NCBI GenBank assembly: GCA_016291495.1
Contig: JAEEXI010000005.1
Location: 62,001 to 126,000, forward strand
Length of the DNA stretch: 64,000 bases
Source: Prevotella sp.
Lineage (GTDB): Bacteria > Bacteroidota > Bacteroidia > Bacteroidales > Bacteroidaceae
Reading direction: 5' to 3'
The notes under the pieces were generated by a model that saw nothing but the letters and a program-made list of their open reading frames with translations, did no database searches and was not told where the DNA came from. A program made the position numbers and the translations under genes. Below, in pieces: positions 24,842 to 33,906 of the stretch; position 1 is the first letter of the stretch, and the number at the start of each line of letters is the position of its first letter.

Positions 24842-26212
24842 ATGGAACAAGTCTTTAGTTACATTATCAGTTTAGGTGCCAGTGTGATGATGCCTATCCT
24901 GTTTACCATCATCGGATTGTGCATCGGCATGAAGTTCGGCAAGTCATTGAAGTCTGGTCTCTATGTGGGAGTCGGTTTTGTCGGTCTTGGTATTGTGACG
25001 GCACTGCTGACGACGAACTTCGGCTCACCGTTGAGTGAAATCTCGCAGCTCTATAATCTGCAGCTCGGAGTTTTCGATATGGGCTGGCCTGCTGCTGCTG
25101 CCGTTGCTTATAATACGGCTGTTGGTGCTTTGATTATTCCCATCTGTCTAGGTGTTAACTTTCTGTTGCTCATCACAGGTTGTACGCGCACGGTGAACAT
25201 CGACCTGTGGAATTATTGGCACTTCGCCTTTATCGGCGCTGTGGCTTATTTCGTGATGGACCAAAGTTTGGCATGGGGTTATTTCGCTGCTATCGTCTGC
25301 TATATCATCACCTTAGTGATGGCCGACTTGACTGCCGATAAGTTTCAGAGCTACTACGAGGATATGGATGGAATCTCCATCCCACAGCCTTTCTGTCAGA
25401 GTTTTACCGCTTTTGCCATTGGCATCAACTGGCTGCTCGACAGGATTCCTGGTTTTTCGAGGCTCGACATTGATGCAGAGGGGTTGAAGAAGAAGTTCGG
25501 TGTACTCGGTGAACCTATCGTTTTAGGCGTTATTGTGGGCGCCCTGATTGGTGCTGTTGCGCAACTTGATATCAAGAAAGTCCTCTTCCTGGGTGTGACG
25601 ATGGGTGCTGTGATGGAATTGATTCCCCGCATCACCAAACTCTTCATCGATGGTTTGAAGCCGATTGCAGAGAAAACCCAGGAAGTGGTTCAGAAGAAGT
25701 GGGCGGGTAAGAAAGTGTATATCGGTATGTCGCCCGCACTTGTTATCGGTCACCCTACTACGCTTGTAGCCTCCTTGATTCTGATTCCTCTGGCTTTGCT
25801 GATGGCGGTTGCCTTGCCAGGCAATGAGTTTCTGCCATTGGCATCCCTCGCAGGTATGTTCTATGTATTTGTGATGGTACTGCCCTATACAAAAGGTAAT
25901 GTGGTGAAGACGTTGATTATCGGTATCATTGCAGTAGGTATCGGGCTGTGGTTTGTTACTGATATGGCTCCAGCCTTTACGCAGGCTGCCCAGACGGTTT
26001 ATGTCCAGACGCAGGATCCTGCTGCCAAGATTCCAGAGGGTTTCCAGGCTGGTGCCCTTGACTTTGCCTCCTCTCTTTTCGGCTGGGTCATCTATAAGTG
26101 CGTGGCTTACCTGAAATGGATTGGTGCCGGTATCCTGACATTAGTCACTATTGGAATGGTGGTATGGAACCGTATGCGCATTGCAAAAGAAGAAAAGAAT
26201 AATCAAAAATAG
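24842..26212 (+). CDS. EIIC-GAT (galactitol-type PTS permease) homologue without PTS partners
   Basis: 456 aa inner-membrane protein with about eleven hydrophobic segments, resembling GatC-type EIIC across its length (start MEQVFSYIISLGASVMMPILFTI; NTAVGALIIPICLGVNFLLL; MSPALVIGHPTTLVASLIL). In a PTS, EIIC moves the sugar while EIIA/EIIB phosphorylate it. No EIIA, EIIB, EI or HPr gene is near, and Bacteroidota generally lack a sugar PTS. Followed 3 nt later by kduI and then a hexuronate-type MFS gene, so uronate-related transport without phosphorylation is the likely job (inference). Confidence 0.85.
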   Translation: MEQVFSYIISLGASVMMPILFTIIGLCIGMKFGKSLKSGLYVGVGFVGLGIVTALLTTNFGSPLSEISQLYNLQLGVFDMGWPAAAAVAYNTAVGALIIPICLGVNFLLLITGCTRTVNIDLWNYWHFAFIGAVAYFVMDQSLAWGYFAAIVCYIITLVMADLTADKFQSYYEDMDGISIPQPFCQSFTAFAIGINWLLDRIPGFSRLDIDAEGLKKKFGVLGEPIVLGVIVGALIGAVAQLDIKKVLFLGVTMGAVMELIPRITKLFIDGLKPIAEKTQEVVQKKWAGKKVYIGMSPALVIGHPTTLVASLILIPLALLMAVALPGNEFLPLASLAGMFYVFVMVLPYTKGNVVKTLIIGIIAVGIGLWFVTDMAPAFTQAAQTVYVQTQDPAAKIPEGFQAGALDFASSLFGWVIYKCVAYLKWIGAGILTLVTIGMVVWNRMRIAKEEKNNQK

Positions 26213-26215
26213 ACA

Positions 26216-27193
26216 ATGATGAAAAAGACAATTTTGACTTTAATGCTTATGGGAACGATGGCTGCTGGTTATGCTCAGCAGACAGTAAACTTCCAGACGG
26301 CCTGTCATCCTGAGGACGTGAAGCACTACGACACGAAGACGCTGCGTGAGCGTTTCGTGATGGAGAAGGTGATGGAAGCCGATAAGATTAACCTGACGTA
26401 CTCCCACTACGACCGCTTCATCTTCGGCGGTGCCATGCCCGTGACAAAGGATCTGAAACTGGAGAACTTCTTGGAGTTGGGTCTTGACGTAGATCCCACC
26501 ATCAAGGAGAAGTATTTCCTCTACAACCGTGAGATCGGTATCGTGAACTGCGGTGAGGGCGATGGTTGGGTTATCGTCGATGGTAAGGAATATGCCTTAT
26601 CACCCAAGGAGGCCCTCTACATCGGTCGTGGCCACATTGCTAAGGACAAGGATGTAAACAAGGAGGTGCTTTTCCGTTCGAAGGATGCTTCAAAGCCTGC
26701 TAAGTTCTATCTGAACTCAGCTACCGCCCACCAGCATTATAAGACACAGTGGGTGACGCTTGATGGTCGTAAGGGTTCGTTGAAGGCTGCCGTATGGGGT
26801 CCCGTAGGCTCGTTGGAGGAGTGTAACAATCGCACCGTCTACAAACTCATTGTCAACGACGTACTGGAGGAAGGTCCCTGTCAGCTGCAATTGGGCCTGA
26901 CACAACTCAATCCTGGCGCAGCCTGGAACACAATGCCTCCTCACACCCACGGTCGCCGTATCGAGGCTTACTATTATTTCAACCTGCCTCAGGAGCAGAC
27001 CATTGCCCATATCATGGGTGAGCCACAGGAGAGCCGTGTGGTCTGGCTGCACAACGAGCAGGCCATCATGTCGCCCGAGTGGTCGATGCATGCTGCTGCC
27101 GGTACTTATTATTATACCTTCATCTGGGGTATGGCTGGTGAGAATCTCTACTATAATGACAAGGACAATATCCCCGTCATCGACATCAAGTAA
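26216..27193 (+). CDS. kduI: 5-dehydro-4-deoxy-D-glucuronate isomerase (KduI) with predicted signal peptide
   Basis: 325 aa versus 278 aa for the cytosolic E. coli enzyme. KduI isomerises 5-keto-4-deoxyuronate, a product of unsaturated uronides, to 2,5-diketo-3-deoxygluconate. The match covers the whole protein, including zinc ligands in [19 protein letters not shown] (two His and Glu) and [12 protein letters not shown] (His), and [12 protein letters not shown]. The first 20 residues are a textbook export signal: KK, hydrophobic core, then AAGYA before QQTV. The enzyme is therefore predicted to be periplasmic, which is unusual. The upstream and downstream genes are both permeases. Confidence 0.93.
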   Translation: MMKKTILTLMLMGTMAAGYAQQTVNFQTACHPEDVKHYDTKTLRERFVMEKVMEADKINLTYSHYDRFIFGGAMPVTKDLKLENFLELGLDVDPTIKEKYFLYNREIGIVNCGEGDGWVIVDGKEYALSPKEALYIGRGHIAKDKDVNKEVLFRSKDASKPAKFYLNSATAHQHYKTQWVTLDGRKGSLKAAVWGPVGSLEECNNRTVYKLIVNDVLEEGPCQLQLGLTQLNPGAAWNTMPPHTHGRRIEAYYYFNLPQEQTIAHIMGEPQESRVVWLHNEQAIMSPEWSMHAAAGTYYYTFIWGMAGENLYYNDKDNIPVIDIK

Positions 27194-27222
27194 TACTGAA
27201 ATAACGAAAAAAACAAAAGAAT

Positions 27223-28671
27223 ATGGCTCCTGTACAAACTACTAAAATGTCCAACTTCCGTTGGGTCATCTGTGCGTTGCTGTTCTTGGCAACCACTATT
27301 AACTACATGGATCGTCAGGTCCTGTCACTTACTTGGAAAGACTTCATTGCTCCCGAGTTCCACTGGACCGATGGTGACTACGGTACGATTACTGGTTATT
27401 TCTCGCTGTTCTATGCCATAGCCAACCTCTTCGCAGGTAAGTTCATTGACTGGATGGGCACCAAGAAGGGCTACCTCATCGCCATCTTCGTATGGTCGTT
27501 GGGTGCCGTGCTGCATGCTGGTTGCGGTTGGGTGGCTATGACCATCGAGGGTTACGACTCTGTTGCTCAGCTCGGACAACTTACAGGTGATGCAGCTGTG
27601 GCTATTGCTACCATTTCCGTATGGCTGTTCCTCTCCTGTCGTCTGATTCTTGCTGTCGGTGAGGCAGGCAACTTCCCTGCTGCCATCAAGGCTACGGCAG
27701 AGTATTTCCCCAAGAAAGACCGTGCTTTCTCTACCTCTATTTTCAATAGTGGTGCGTCTGTAGGTGCCCTTGCCGCACCTGCCACCATTCCCCTCTTGGC
27801 TCGTGCCTGGGGTTGGGAAATGGCCTTCATCATCATCGGTTGCTTAGGCTTCGTATGGATGGGACTGTGGATGTGGCTCTATGAGAAGCCTGCCAAGAAC
27901 AAACACGTCAATCAGGCAGAATTGAACTACATTGAACAGGACAACGACCTTGCTGAGGCTCAGGACCGAGACAATATGAAGGAGGAGAAGGCTATCCCGT
28001 TCTTCAAGTGTTTCACTTACAAGCAGACATGGGCTTTCCTCGTGGGTAAGTTTATGACCGACGGTGTGTGGTGGTTCTTCCTGTTCTGGGCTCCTGCCTA
28101 TTTCTCAGACCAATACGGCTACACCTCTGATTCTGCAATGGGTATAGCCCTCATCTTCACGCTCTATGCCATTGTGACGATTCTCTCTATCGGTGGCGGT
28201 TACCTGCCTACCTATTTCGTCGACAAGAAGGGCATGAATCCTTATCTGGGACGTATGCGTGCCATGTTTATCTTCGCTTGTTTCCCCGTATTGGGACTGT
28301 TTGCGCAGCCTATGGGAGCCTACAGTGCTTGGTGGCCCGCTATTCTGATTGGTCTGTTGGGTGCAGGCCATCAGGCTTGGAGTGCTAACCTCTTTTCTAC
28401 CATCGGTGATATGTTCCCCAAGTCTACTATCGGCACCATCGTCGGTTTAGGTACTATGGCTGGTGGTATCGGTTCGATGAGTATCAACCTTGGTAGTGGT
28501 AAGTTCTTCGACTGGGCTGCCGATCAGGGTGGTGCCTTTACCTTCTTCGGATTCGAAGGCAAGCCTGCAGCCTATATGGTGGTGTTCTGTATCTGTGCTG
28601 TCGCCTACCTCATCGGCTGGTGTATCATGAAGGCTCTCGTACCGAAATACAAGCCCATTGTCTTAGATTAA
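27223..28671 (+). CDS. MFS transporter, hexuronate (ExuT-like, anion:cation symporter) family
   Basis: 482 aa with 12 predicted membrane helices. Family marks: NYMDRQVLSLTWKDF in the first helix region, WMGTKKGYLIAI after helix 2, and RLILAVGEAGNFPAAIKATAEYFPKKDRA, typical of hexuronate and related organic-anion symporters. It imports an acidic sugar, most likely galacturonate/glucuronate or a KduI-pathway intermediate judging from the upstream kduI (29 nt). A rho-independent terminator lies 29 nt after the stop codon, closing the three-gene unit. Confidence 0.92.
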   Translation: MAPVQTTKMSNFRWVICALLFLATTINYMDRQVLSLTWKDFIAPEFHWTDGDYGTITGYFSLFYAIANLFAGKFIDWMGTKKGYLIAIFVWSLGAVLHAGCGWVAMTIEGYDSVAQLGQLTGDAAVAIATISVWLFLSCRLILAVGEAGNFPAAIKATAEYFPKKDRAFSTSIFNSGASVGALAAPATIPLLARAWGWEMAFIIIGCLGFVWMGLWMWLYEKPAKNKHVNQAELNYIEQDNDLAEAQDRDNMKEEKAIPFFKCFTYKQTWAFLVGKFMTDGVWWFFLFWAPAYFSDQYGYTSDSAMGIALIFTLYAIVTILSIGGGYLPTYFVDKKGMNPYLGRMRAMFIFACFPVLGLFAQPMGAYSAWWPAILIGLLGAGHQAWSANLFSTIGDMFPKSTIGTIVGLGTMAGGIGSMSINLGSGKFFDWAADQGGAFTFFGFEGKPAAYMVVFCICAVAYLIGWCIMKALVPKYKPIVLD

Positions 28672-28700
28672 TAGGTTTTTGGTATTATAACTGTCTGAGT

Positions 28701-28738
28701 CCTCTTGTCCTTCCAAAGGGCAAGGGGGCTTTTTTTTG
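28701..28738 (+). terminator. Terminator of the uronate-type operon
   Basis: 10-bp stem (28701-28710 with 28718-28727, two G-U pairs) with an 8-base T run. Confidence 0.85.
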
Positions 28739-28745
28739 TGAGAAA

Positions 28746-28777
28746 TTTGGAGTTCTGTATAATTTATGCTATCTTTG
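28746..28777 (+). promoter_or_regulatory. Promoter of the SLC13 gene
   Basis: -33 TTTG 28746-28749 and -7 TATCTTTG 28770-28777, 20-nt spacer; 54 nt leader to the start codon. Confidence 0.8.
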
Positions 28778-28831
28778 TATCCATTATACTGACCGAATTC
28801 TTATAAAACGTAAATAAAGTAGTAATATAAT

Positions 28832-30622
28832 ATGGAGACAGAGCTGTTCTTAGGTTTTAGCCTTGATGCCTGGATTACTATTGCTACGGTATTGGGCATG
28901 TTCAGTGTGATGTTGTTCACCAAAATACGTTCTGACTTGGTGTTCCTTAGTGCCATTGGTATCCTTTATGTTACAGGGGTGCTCGATGCCAAAGAGGCCT
29001 TCTCGGGGTTCAGTGGTACGTCGGTCATCACTGTCGGCGTACTGTTCGTTGTCGTCGCAGGATTGACACATACAGGTGTGCTGCAGTGGATTGTGAAACA
29101 CCTGCTCGGCCAGCCCAAAAGTTATTCCAAGGCGGTGACGCGCCTTATGCTGCCTGTCGCCGTGCTCAGTTCGTTCCTCAGCAATACCACCGTTGTGGCC
29201 CTCTTTGTCAACATTGTCAAAATGTGGTCGAAGAAACTCGGTGTCTCTCCCTCCAAGTTGCTTATCCCCTTGAGCTATGCATCTGGTATGGGTGGTGTAT
29301 GTACCCTCATCGGTACCCCGCCGAACCTGATTATCAGTGGACTCTACGAGGAAGAGACGGGTGTGGCAATGAACATATTGACGACCACAATTCCTGGTCT
29401 CTTTTGTCTTGCAGTCGGCGTACTGTCGATTATCGCCATGCGTAAACTGCTGCCCAACCGCAAGGCTCCTGAGAGTGCCTTTGAATCAACGGGTGAATAC
29501 ACCGTAGAGCTACAAGTACCTTCGGACAACAAATACATCGGCCAGACGCTAGGTGAAGCAGGACTGTTTCACGTCAAAGGTGGTAGCTTGATTGAGATAT
29601 ACCACTTCGACAATGTGCCGTCGCCTATCCGGGAAGACGAATACATTCTGGGCGGTGACCACTTGGTCTATGCCGGCCAGATTGACGAGATACTGGAGTT
29701 GAAGGACAGCCACGGGTTAGTGAGTGCCAGTCAGCAAGTCTTTACGATGAGCGATGATAATAAGAACCGCACACTCCGCACCGCCTTCGTCACCTTCGGC
29801 AGCATACTCATCGGCAAGAAGTTGAAAGAATTTGCTCCTAAAAAAAATATTAGTCTCGTAGCTGTCGCACGCCGTGGCGAACGTCTCAATGGAGCACCAC
29901 GTGATGTCGTGTTGGCAGCAGGTGACACTTTGCTTTTAGAGTTTCCATCACACATGGACATGAGTACTGTGGAGAAAGACCCCAACCTCCAATTCTTCGA
30001 CTCTGATGACGTACCGAACATGGGAATCGGCACCCTTGTCTCTTCCGTTATTATGATAGCGATGGTTGCCCTCTCGGCTTTGGGTGTCATTCCTCTGCTG
30101 CAGTCGGCCTTCCTCGCTGCCGCAGCTATGCTTATTTTCCGTTGCTGCAATGCGGAGCAGGCTATGAAGGCAATCAACTGGGAAATTCTGATGGTCTTTG
30201 CCGGAAGTGCCGTTCTAGGCCTTGCCATCCAGAAAACGGGCATTGCCGAGTGGCTGGCCACAGGCATTCTCGACGTATGTGGCACTAACCCACTTGTGGT
30301 GATGACGGCCGTCTGCTTCGTCGGCACTTTCATCACCGAGTTCATTTCCAATACGGCAGCGGGAGCCATGTTCTTCCCCATCATGTACGAGGCCGCCGAG
30401 AAATTGGGCTACGACCCGTTCCCCTTCCTGGTTGCCCTGATGGTCAGCGTCAGCAGTAGCTTCGCCACCCCCATCGGTTCGCCAACCCACATGCTGGTCT
30501 ACGGCCCTGGTGGCTATCGTTTTAGTGACTTCATGCGCATTGGTCTGCTGATGAATCTCATCATCCTCGCCGCCAACATCTTCATCGTGAACATAATATA
30601 CCCATTGACGCCATTGCAATAG
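28832..30622 (+). CDS. SLC13/DASS-family permease with two TrkA-C domains
   Basis: 596 aa sodium- or proton-coupled anion transporter. N-terminal helices to about residue 205 include the SNTTVVALFVNIV and IGTPPNLIISG motifs (SNT and NPP-like), then two cytosolic RCK-C/TrkA-C domains (about 225-300 and 305-390, with SIVRE-like IREDEYILGGDHLVYAG and AAGDTLLLEFP), then the second transport half with FISNTAAGAMFFPI and SSSFATPIGSPTHMLVYGPGGYRFSDF. Related proteins carry sulfate or dicarboxylates; substrate is not determinable. The next gene begins 43 nt downstream. Confidence 0.9.
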   Translation: METELFLGFSLDAWITIATVLGMFSVMLFTKIRSDLVFLSAIGILYVTGVLDAKEAFSGFSGTSVITVGVLFVVVAGLTHTGVLQWIVKHLLGQPKSYSKAVTRLMLPVAVLSSFLSNTTVVALFVNIVKMWSKKLGVSPSKLLIPLSYASGMGGVCTLIGTPPNLIISGLYEEETGVAMNILTTTIPGLFCLAVGVLSIIAMRKLLPNRKAPESAFESTGEYTVELQVPSDNKYIGQTLGEAGLFHVKGGSLIEIYHFDNVPSPIREDEYILGGDHLVYAGQIDEILELKDSHGLVSASQQVFTMSDDNKNRTLRTAFVTFGSILIGKKLKEFAPKKNISLVAVARRGERLNGAPRDVVLAAGDTLLLEFPSHMDMSTVEKDPNLQFFDSDDVPNMGIGTLVSSVIMIAMVALSALGVIPLLQSAFLAAAAMLIFRCCNAEQAMKAINWEILMVFAGSAVLGLAIQKTGIAEWLATGILDVCGTNPLVVMTAVCFVGTFITEFISNTAAGAMFFPIMYEAAEKLGYDPFPFLVALMVSVSSSFATPIGSPTHMLVYGPGGYRFSDFMRIGLLMNLIILAANIFIVNIIYPLTPLQ

Positions 30623-30665
30623 GTCTGTATCGGGACAGAAGGGCGTAAAGATATAAAACAGCGAT

Positions 30666-31616
30666 ATGAAACGAAGAGCGAAACTGACATTATACCTGTT
30701 ATTAGGTGTCGTAACGACGGCGTTAGCACAGAATGAGCCTTTCGTGTTCACGCCACAATGGACGGCACAGGCACAGTTCGCAGGCTACTATGTGGCTGAA
30801 GCGAAGGGCTTCTACCGTGAGGCTGGCGTGAATGTAAGGATAGAGCACCCTACGGCCACGCAACCCGCCATGAGCCGCCTGCGCAAGAACCAATGTCAGG
30901 CTACTACGCTGCAGCTTTGTCAGGCAATGGAAATCGTGGACGACGGTATCCCCTTGGTCAATATCCTGCAGACATCGATGAATAATGCGATGGTCATCGT
31001 CTCAGCCCGCGGCAAGGACCCATTGACCCAGAAAGGTGCCAAGGTCGGTATCTGGAGTGTGGGATTCGGACAGCTGGCCATCTGTATGAGCATCAAAGAC
31101 CATCTGAACTACGAGTGGATACGCTTCGCCCAGAACATCAACCTGTTTGTAGCTGGAGCCCTCGACGCTATGCTGGCTATGAGCTATAACGAATACTACC
31201 AGTTGGTGCAGGCAGGCATGGAGCTGTCCGATAAGAACGTCTATCGTTTCTGCGACCACGGCTATAACGTGCAGGAGGACGGTGTCTATATGGCTCGCGA
31301 CTACTACAACAAGCACCGTGATCAGGCCAGGAAGTTTGCACAGGCCAGCAAGAAGGGTTGGGAGTGGGCTGCGCAGCATCCTGAAGAGACGCTCGACATC
31401 GTGATGCAGTACGTTGACCGTGACCACATTGCCACCAACCGTGTGATGCAGCGCCTGATGCTCAAGGATGTGCTGCGTCTGCAGGTGGACCGCGAGTCAA
31501 AGAAGCGTGAATACCGTCTTCGTCCTGATATGGTGCGCCAGGCCAGTCAGCTGATGGTGGACAACCAGATGCTGAGCCGGGAAGTGACCTACGAAGAGTT
31601 AATCAGTGAAAAGTGA
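30666..31616 (+). CDS. NMT1/THI5-like periplasmic substrate-binding protein
   Basis: 316 aa with a signal peptide (about 22 residues, ending ALAQ). The type II periplasmic-binding fold of NMT1/ThiY-like proteins is indicated by FTPQWTAQAQFAGYYVAEAKGFYREAGV at residues 25-55, the LCQAMEIVDDG and NAMVIVSARG strands, and KVGIWSVGFG. Relatives bind pyrimidine precursors of thiamine, or nitrate/sulfonates. No ABC permease or ATPase gene is adjacent; instead a membrane SpoIIE-type phosphatase starts 10 nt later. A sensory role delivering ligand to that phosphatase is an inference from context. Confidence 0.85.
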   Translation: MKRRAKLTLYLLLGVVTTALAQNEPFVFTPQWTAQAQFAGYYVAEAKGFYREAGVNVRIEHPTATQPAMSRLRKNQCQATTLQLCQAMEIVDDGIPLVNILQTSMNNAMVIVSARGKDPLTQKGAKVGIWSVGFGQLAICMSIKDHLNYEWIRFAQNINLFVAGALDAMLAMSYNEYYQLVQAGMELSDKNVYRFCDHGYNVQEDGVYMARDYYNKHRDQARKFAQASKKGWEWAAQHPEETLDIVMQYVDRDHIATNRVMQRLMLKDVLRLQVDRESKKREYRLRPDMVRQASQLMVDNQMLSREVTYEELISEK

Positions 31617-31626
31617 GGCATTTATC

Positions 31627-33555
31627 ATGAATAAGATTATTACATCTGTCCGTCGTAAACTCTCCGTCAAGGTCAGTCTGTGGGTCGTTATGTTTGCTGC
31701 AGTCATCTTCATCACTGCCCTCGGCTTTTTGTTCTACCAGTCGCGTGAGGCTGTTCGCCAGGAGGCTATCAGCCGTGCCACACAGATTCTCGACAAGACG
31801 TCGCTCCGTGTCGAGGGTATTCTCAACCGTGTCGAGGTAGCTTCGGATATGGCCAAATGGCTTGTGCAAAGGCATCCCAACGTGGCTGACTCGATGTTTG
31901 TCTATAGTCGGGGCGTGCTGCTCAACAATTCCGATTTCTACAATTGCTCCATCGCCTTCGAACCATACTATTTCGCGAATCATGCCCGTTATTTCTCGGC
32001 TTACTCCAAGCATCAGGGCGACAGCATCCGCACCATACAGGGCGGTAGCGACAACTACCAATACTTCTTCATGGATTGGTACCTCATGCCCACGCTGCTT
32101 GATCGTCCCTGTTGGACGGAGCCATATATGGACCTCGATGTGCCCACCAACACTAGCGAGATGGTAACTAGCTTCTGTCAATCCATCAAAAACAAAGAGG
32201 GTAAGGTGATTGGTGTCATCAACATTGGTTTGTCGCTGAACTGGCTCTCGCATACCATTTCGGCCACAAAGCCCTATCCCAATTCTTACAGCATCATGGT
32301 AGGGCGCGGAGGTACCTATTTCGTTCATCCCGACACGACGAAGATTACCCGCCAGACCATCTTCACCCAGACCCTTGAGACTCCCGACACTGCCTTGACC
32401 GCCTTGGGTCACGCCATGCAGCGCGGTGAGGAAGGTATGAAGAATATGCAACTGAACGGCGAGGAGTGCTACGTCTTCTACAAACCCCTTGGCAAGACGG
32501 GCTGCTCGATGGCGATAGTGTGCCCAGAGAGCGATATCTTCGGCGGTTTCGACCGTCTGCGCCGCACCGTCATGACCATTGTCTGTGTCGGTCTGTTGCT
32601 CATGCTCTACTTCTTCATCCGTATCATCACCCGCGAGCTCAGCCCCCTGAACCGCCTTGCCCATGAGGCAGAGACCATTGCCTCGGGACAGTTCGATACC
32701 CTGTTGCCTGATTTCCAGCGTACTGACGAGATAGGTCAGCTGAGCCATTCGTTCGGCCATATGCAGCGTTCTCTAGTCAGATATATTGAAGAACTGAAGG
32801 AAACCACCGCCCAGAAAGCCTCCATCGAAAGCGAGCTGAACGTGGCCAACAGCATCCAGATGTCGATGCTGCCCAGCGTGTTCCCCGACCGTGAGGGGCT
32901 CGACATGTATGCCTCGATGGCTCCCGCCAAGGAGGTTGGCGGCGACCTCTACGGCTATCTGCTGAAGGGCGACAACCTCTATTTCTGTCTTGGTGATGTA
33001 TCGGGAAAGGGTGTTCCTGCCTCACTCTTCATGGCACAGGTGACGCGACTGTTCCGCACGCTGGCCAATCAGCAGATACCCCCTGCCGATATCTGTACGC
33101 AGATGAACGAGGCGCTTTCCGGCGAAGAGAATCCCACCAGTATGTTCGTCACGCTGTTCATAGGCCTAGTCAACCTGACCACTGGTCATCTCTCTTTCTG
33201 CAATGCGGGCCACAATCCACCTGTTATCGGCGGTGGCGAGCATCATGGCGACTTCCTCCCGATGCTGCCCAACTTCCCGATTGGCGTCATGCCTGGGTTG
33301 CAGTTCGAAGGCGAGGAGATTGACAGCATCAAGGGCCGTCCGCTGTTCATTTACACCGACGGACTGAACGAGGCCGAGAACCGCCAGCATGAGCAATTTG
33401 GCGACGACCGCCTGCTCGACATCCTGCGCAACACCCATTTCGAGAACGCTCGTCAGGTAATTGAGACGCTTGCCGCCGAGGTGGAGCACCATCGCGACGG
33501 GGCTGACCCCAACGACGACCTGACCATGATGTGCCTGAGAATCAGTGAGGCTTAG
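31627..33555 (+). CDS. Membrane sensor PP2C (SpoIIE/RsbU-type) phosphatase with Cache and HAMP domains
   Basis: 642 aa. A first membrane helix (about 15-38), an extracytoplasmic double-Cache-like sensor (about 40-300, with YFMDWYLMP- and WTEPYMD-type motifs), a second helix (about 320-342), HAMP (about 345-400), a short coiled coil, then a PP2C domain (about 420-640) with metal Asp motifs AKEVGGDLYGY, GDVSGKGVPASL, FIYTDGLNEAEN and DDLTMM. Such phosphatases dephosphorylate STAS anti-sigma antagonists and so release sigma factors. No RsbW/STAS partner gene is visible. ATG 31627 is preferred to a GTG at 31606 overlapping the upstream gene. Confidence 0.9.
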   Translation: MNKIITSVRRKLSVKVSLWVVMFAAVIFITALGFLFYQSREAVRQEAISRATQILDKTSLRVEGILNRVEVASDMAKWLVQRHPNVADSMFVYSRGVLLNNSDFYNCSIAFEPYYFANHARYFSAYSKHQGDSIRTIQGGSDNYQYFFMDWYLMPTLLDRPCWTEPYMDLDVPTNTSEMVTSFCQSIKNKEGKVIGVINIGLSLNWLSHTISATKPYPNSYSIMVGRGGTYFVHPDTTKITRQTIFTQTLETPDTALTALGHAMQRGEEGMKNMQLNGEECYVFYKPLGKTGCSMAIVCPESDIFGGFDRLRRTVMTIVCVGLLLMLYFFIRIITRELSPLNRLAHEAETIASGQFDTLLPDFQRTDEIGQLSHSFGHMQRSLVRYIEELKETTAQKASIESELNVANSIQMSMLPSVFPDREGLDMYASMAPAKEVGGDLYGYLLKGDNLYFCLGDVSGKGVPASLFMAQVTRLFRTLANQQIPPADICTQMNEALSGEENPTSMFVTLFIGLVNLTTGHLSFCNAGHNPPVIGGGEHHGDFLPMLPNFPIGVMPGLQFEGEEIDSIKGRPLFIYTDGLNEAENRQHEQFGDDRLLDILRNTHFENARQVIETLAAEVEHHRDGADPNDDLTMMCLRISEA

Positions 33556-33601
33556 CCTGTTTTTTCATGTCTTATAATTAGTTATAGGCCTTACCGATTT
33601 T

Positions 33602-33708
33602 TCTCATAGGCATCTCATAGGCATCTCATAGGTATCTCATAGGCATCTCATAGGTATCTCATAGGCATCTCATAGGTATCTCATAGGTATCTCATAGGCA
33701 TCTCATAG
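33602..33708. repeat. 11-bp tandem repeat TCTCATAGG(C/T)A, 9.7 copies
   Basis: Nine full units run from 33602 to 33700 without any mismatch other than C/T at position 10 (C C T C T C T T C), followed by a partial tenth. Decayed and inverted copies (CTCATAGGAATG, CCTATGATT) continue to about 33785. It occupies the 351-nt gap between the phosphatase stop and the next gene; I see no ORF or RNA gene in that gap. Confidence 0.97.
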
Positions 33709-33842
33709 TATACTCTATCCTTGCTCATAGGAATGTCAGACTCCTAGGGCATGAGAATCTTATGATAATCCTATGATTTCTCACCTCTTAAGGTATGAAC
33801 AAGTTCTTTAGGAATTCGTTATTGAAATGTTTTGTATTTTTG

Positions 33843-33874
33843 TTTGGTGATTTCAGGCAGAAGTAGTATTTTTG
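33843..33874 (+). promoter_or_regulatory. Promoter of the secreted protein gene at 33907
   Basis: -33 TTTG 33843-33846, -7 TATTTTTG 33867-33874, 20-nt spacer. Confidence 0.75.
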
Positions 33875-33906
33875 CAATTGTAATTCGAAAAAATAATCTA
33901 AAATAG

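Noticed and set aside
28681..28831. Thiamine (TPP) riboswitch upstream of the SLC13/NMT1-type genes
   Set aside because: No conserved CUGAGA-type core was found; the stretch is explained by a terminator and a canonical promoter.
31603..32760. 385-codon minus-strand frame overlapping the PP2C phosphatase gene
   Set aside because: It is antisense to a clearly conserved phosphatase, and its sequence is the low-quality His/Val/Asp-rich type seen in shadow frames.
33602..33708. CRISPR array
   Set aside because: The 11-bp units are contiguous with no spacers and no cas genes are nearby.
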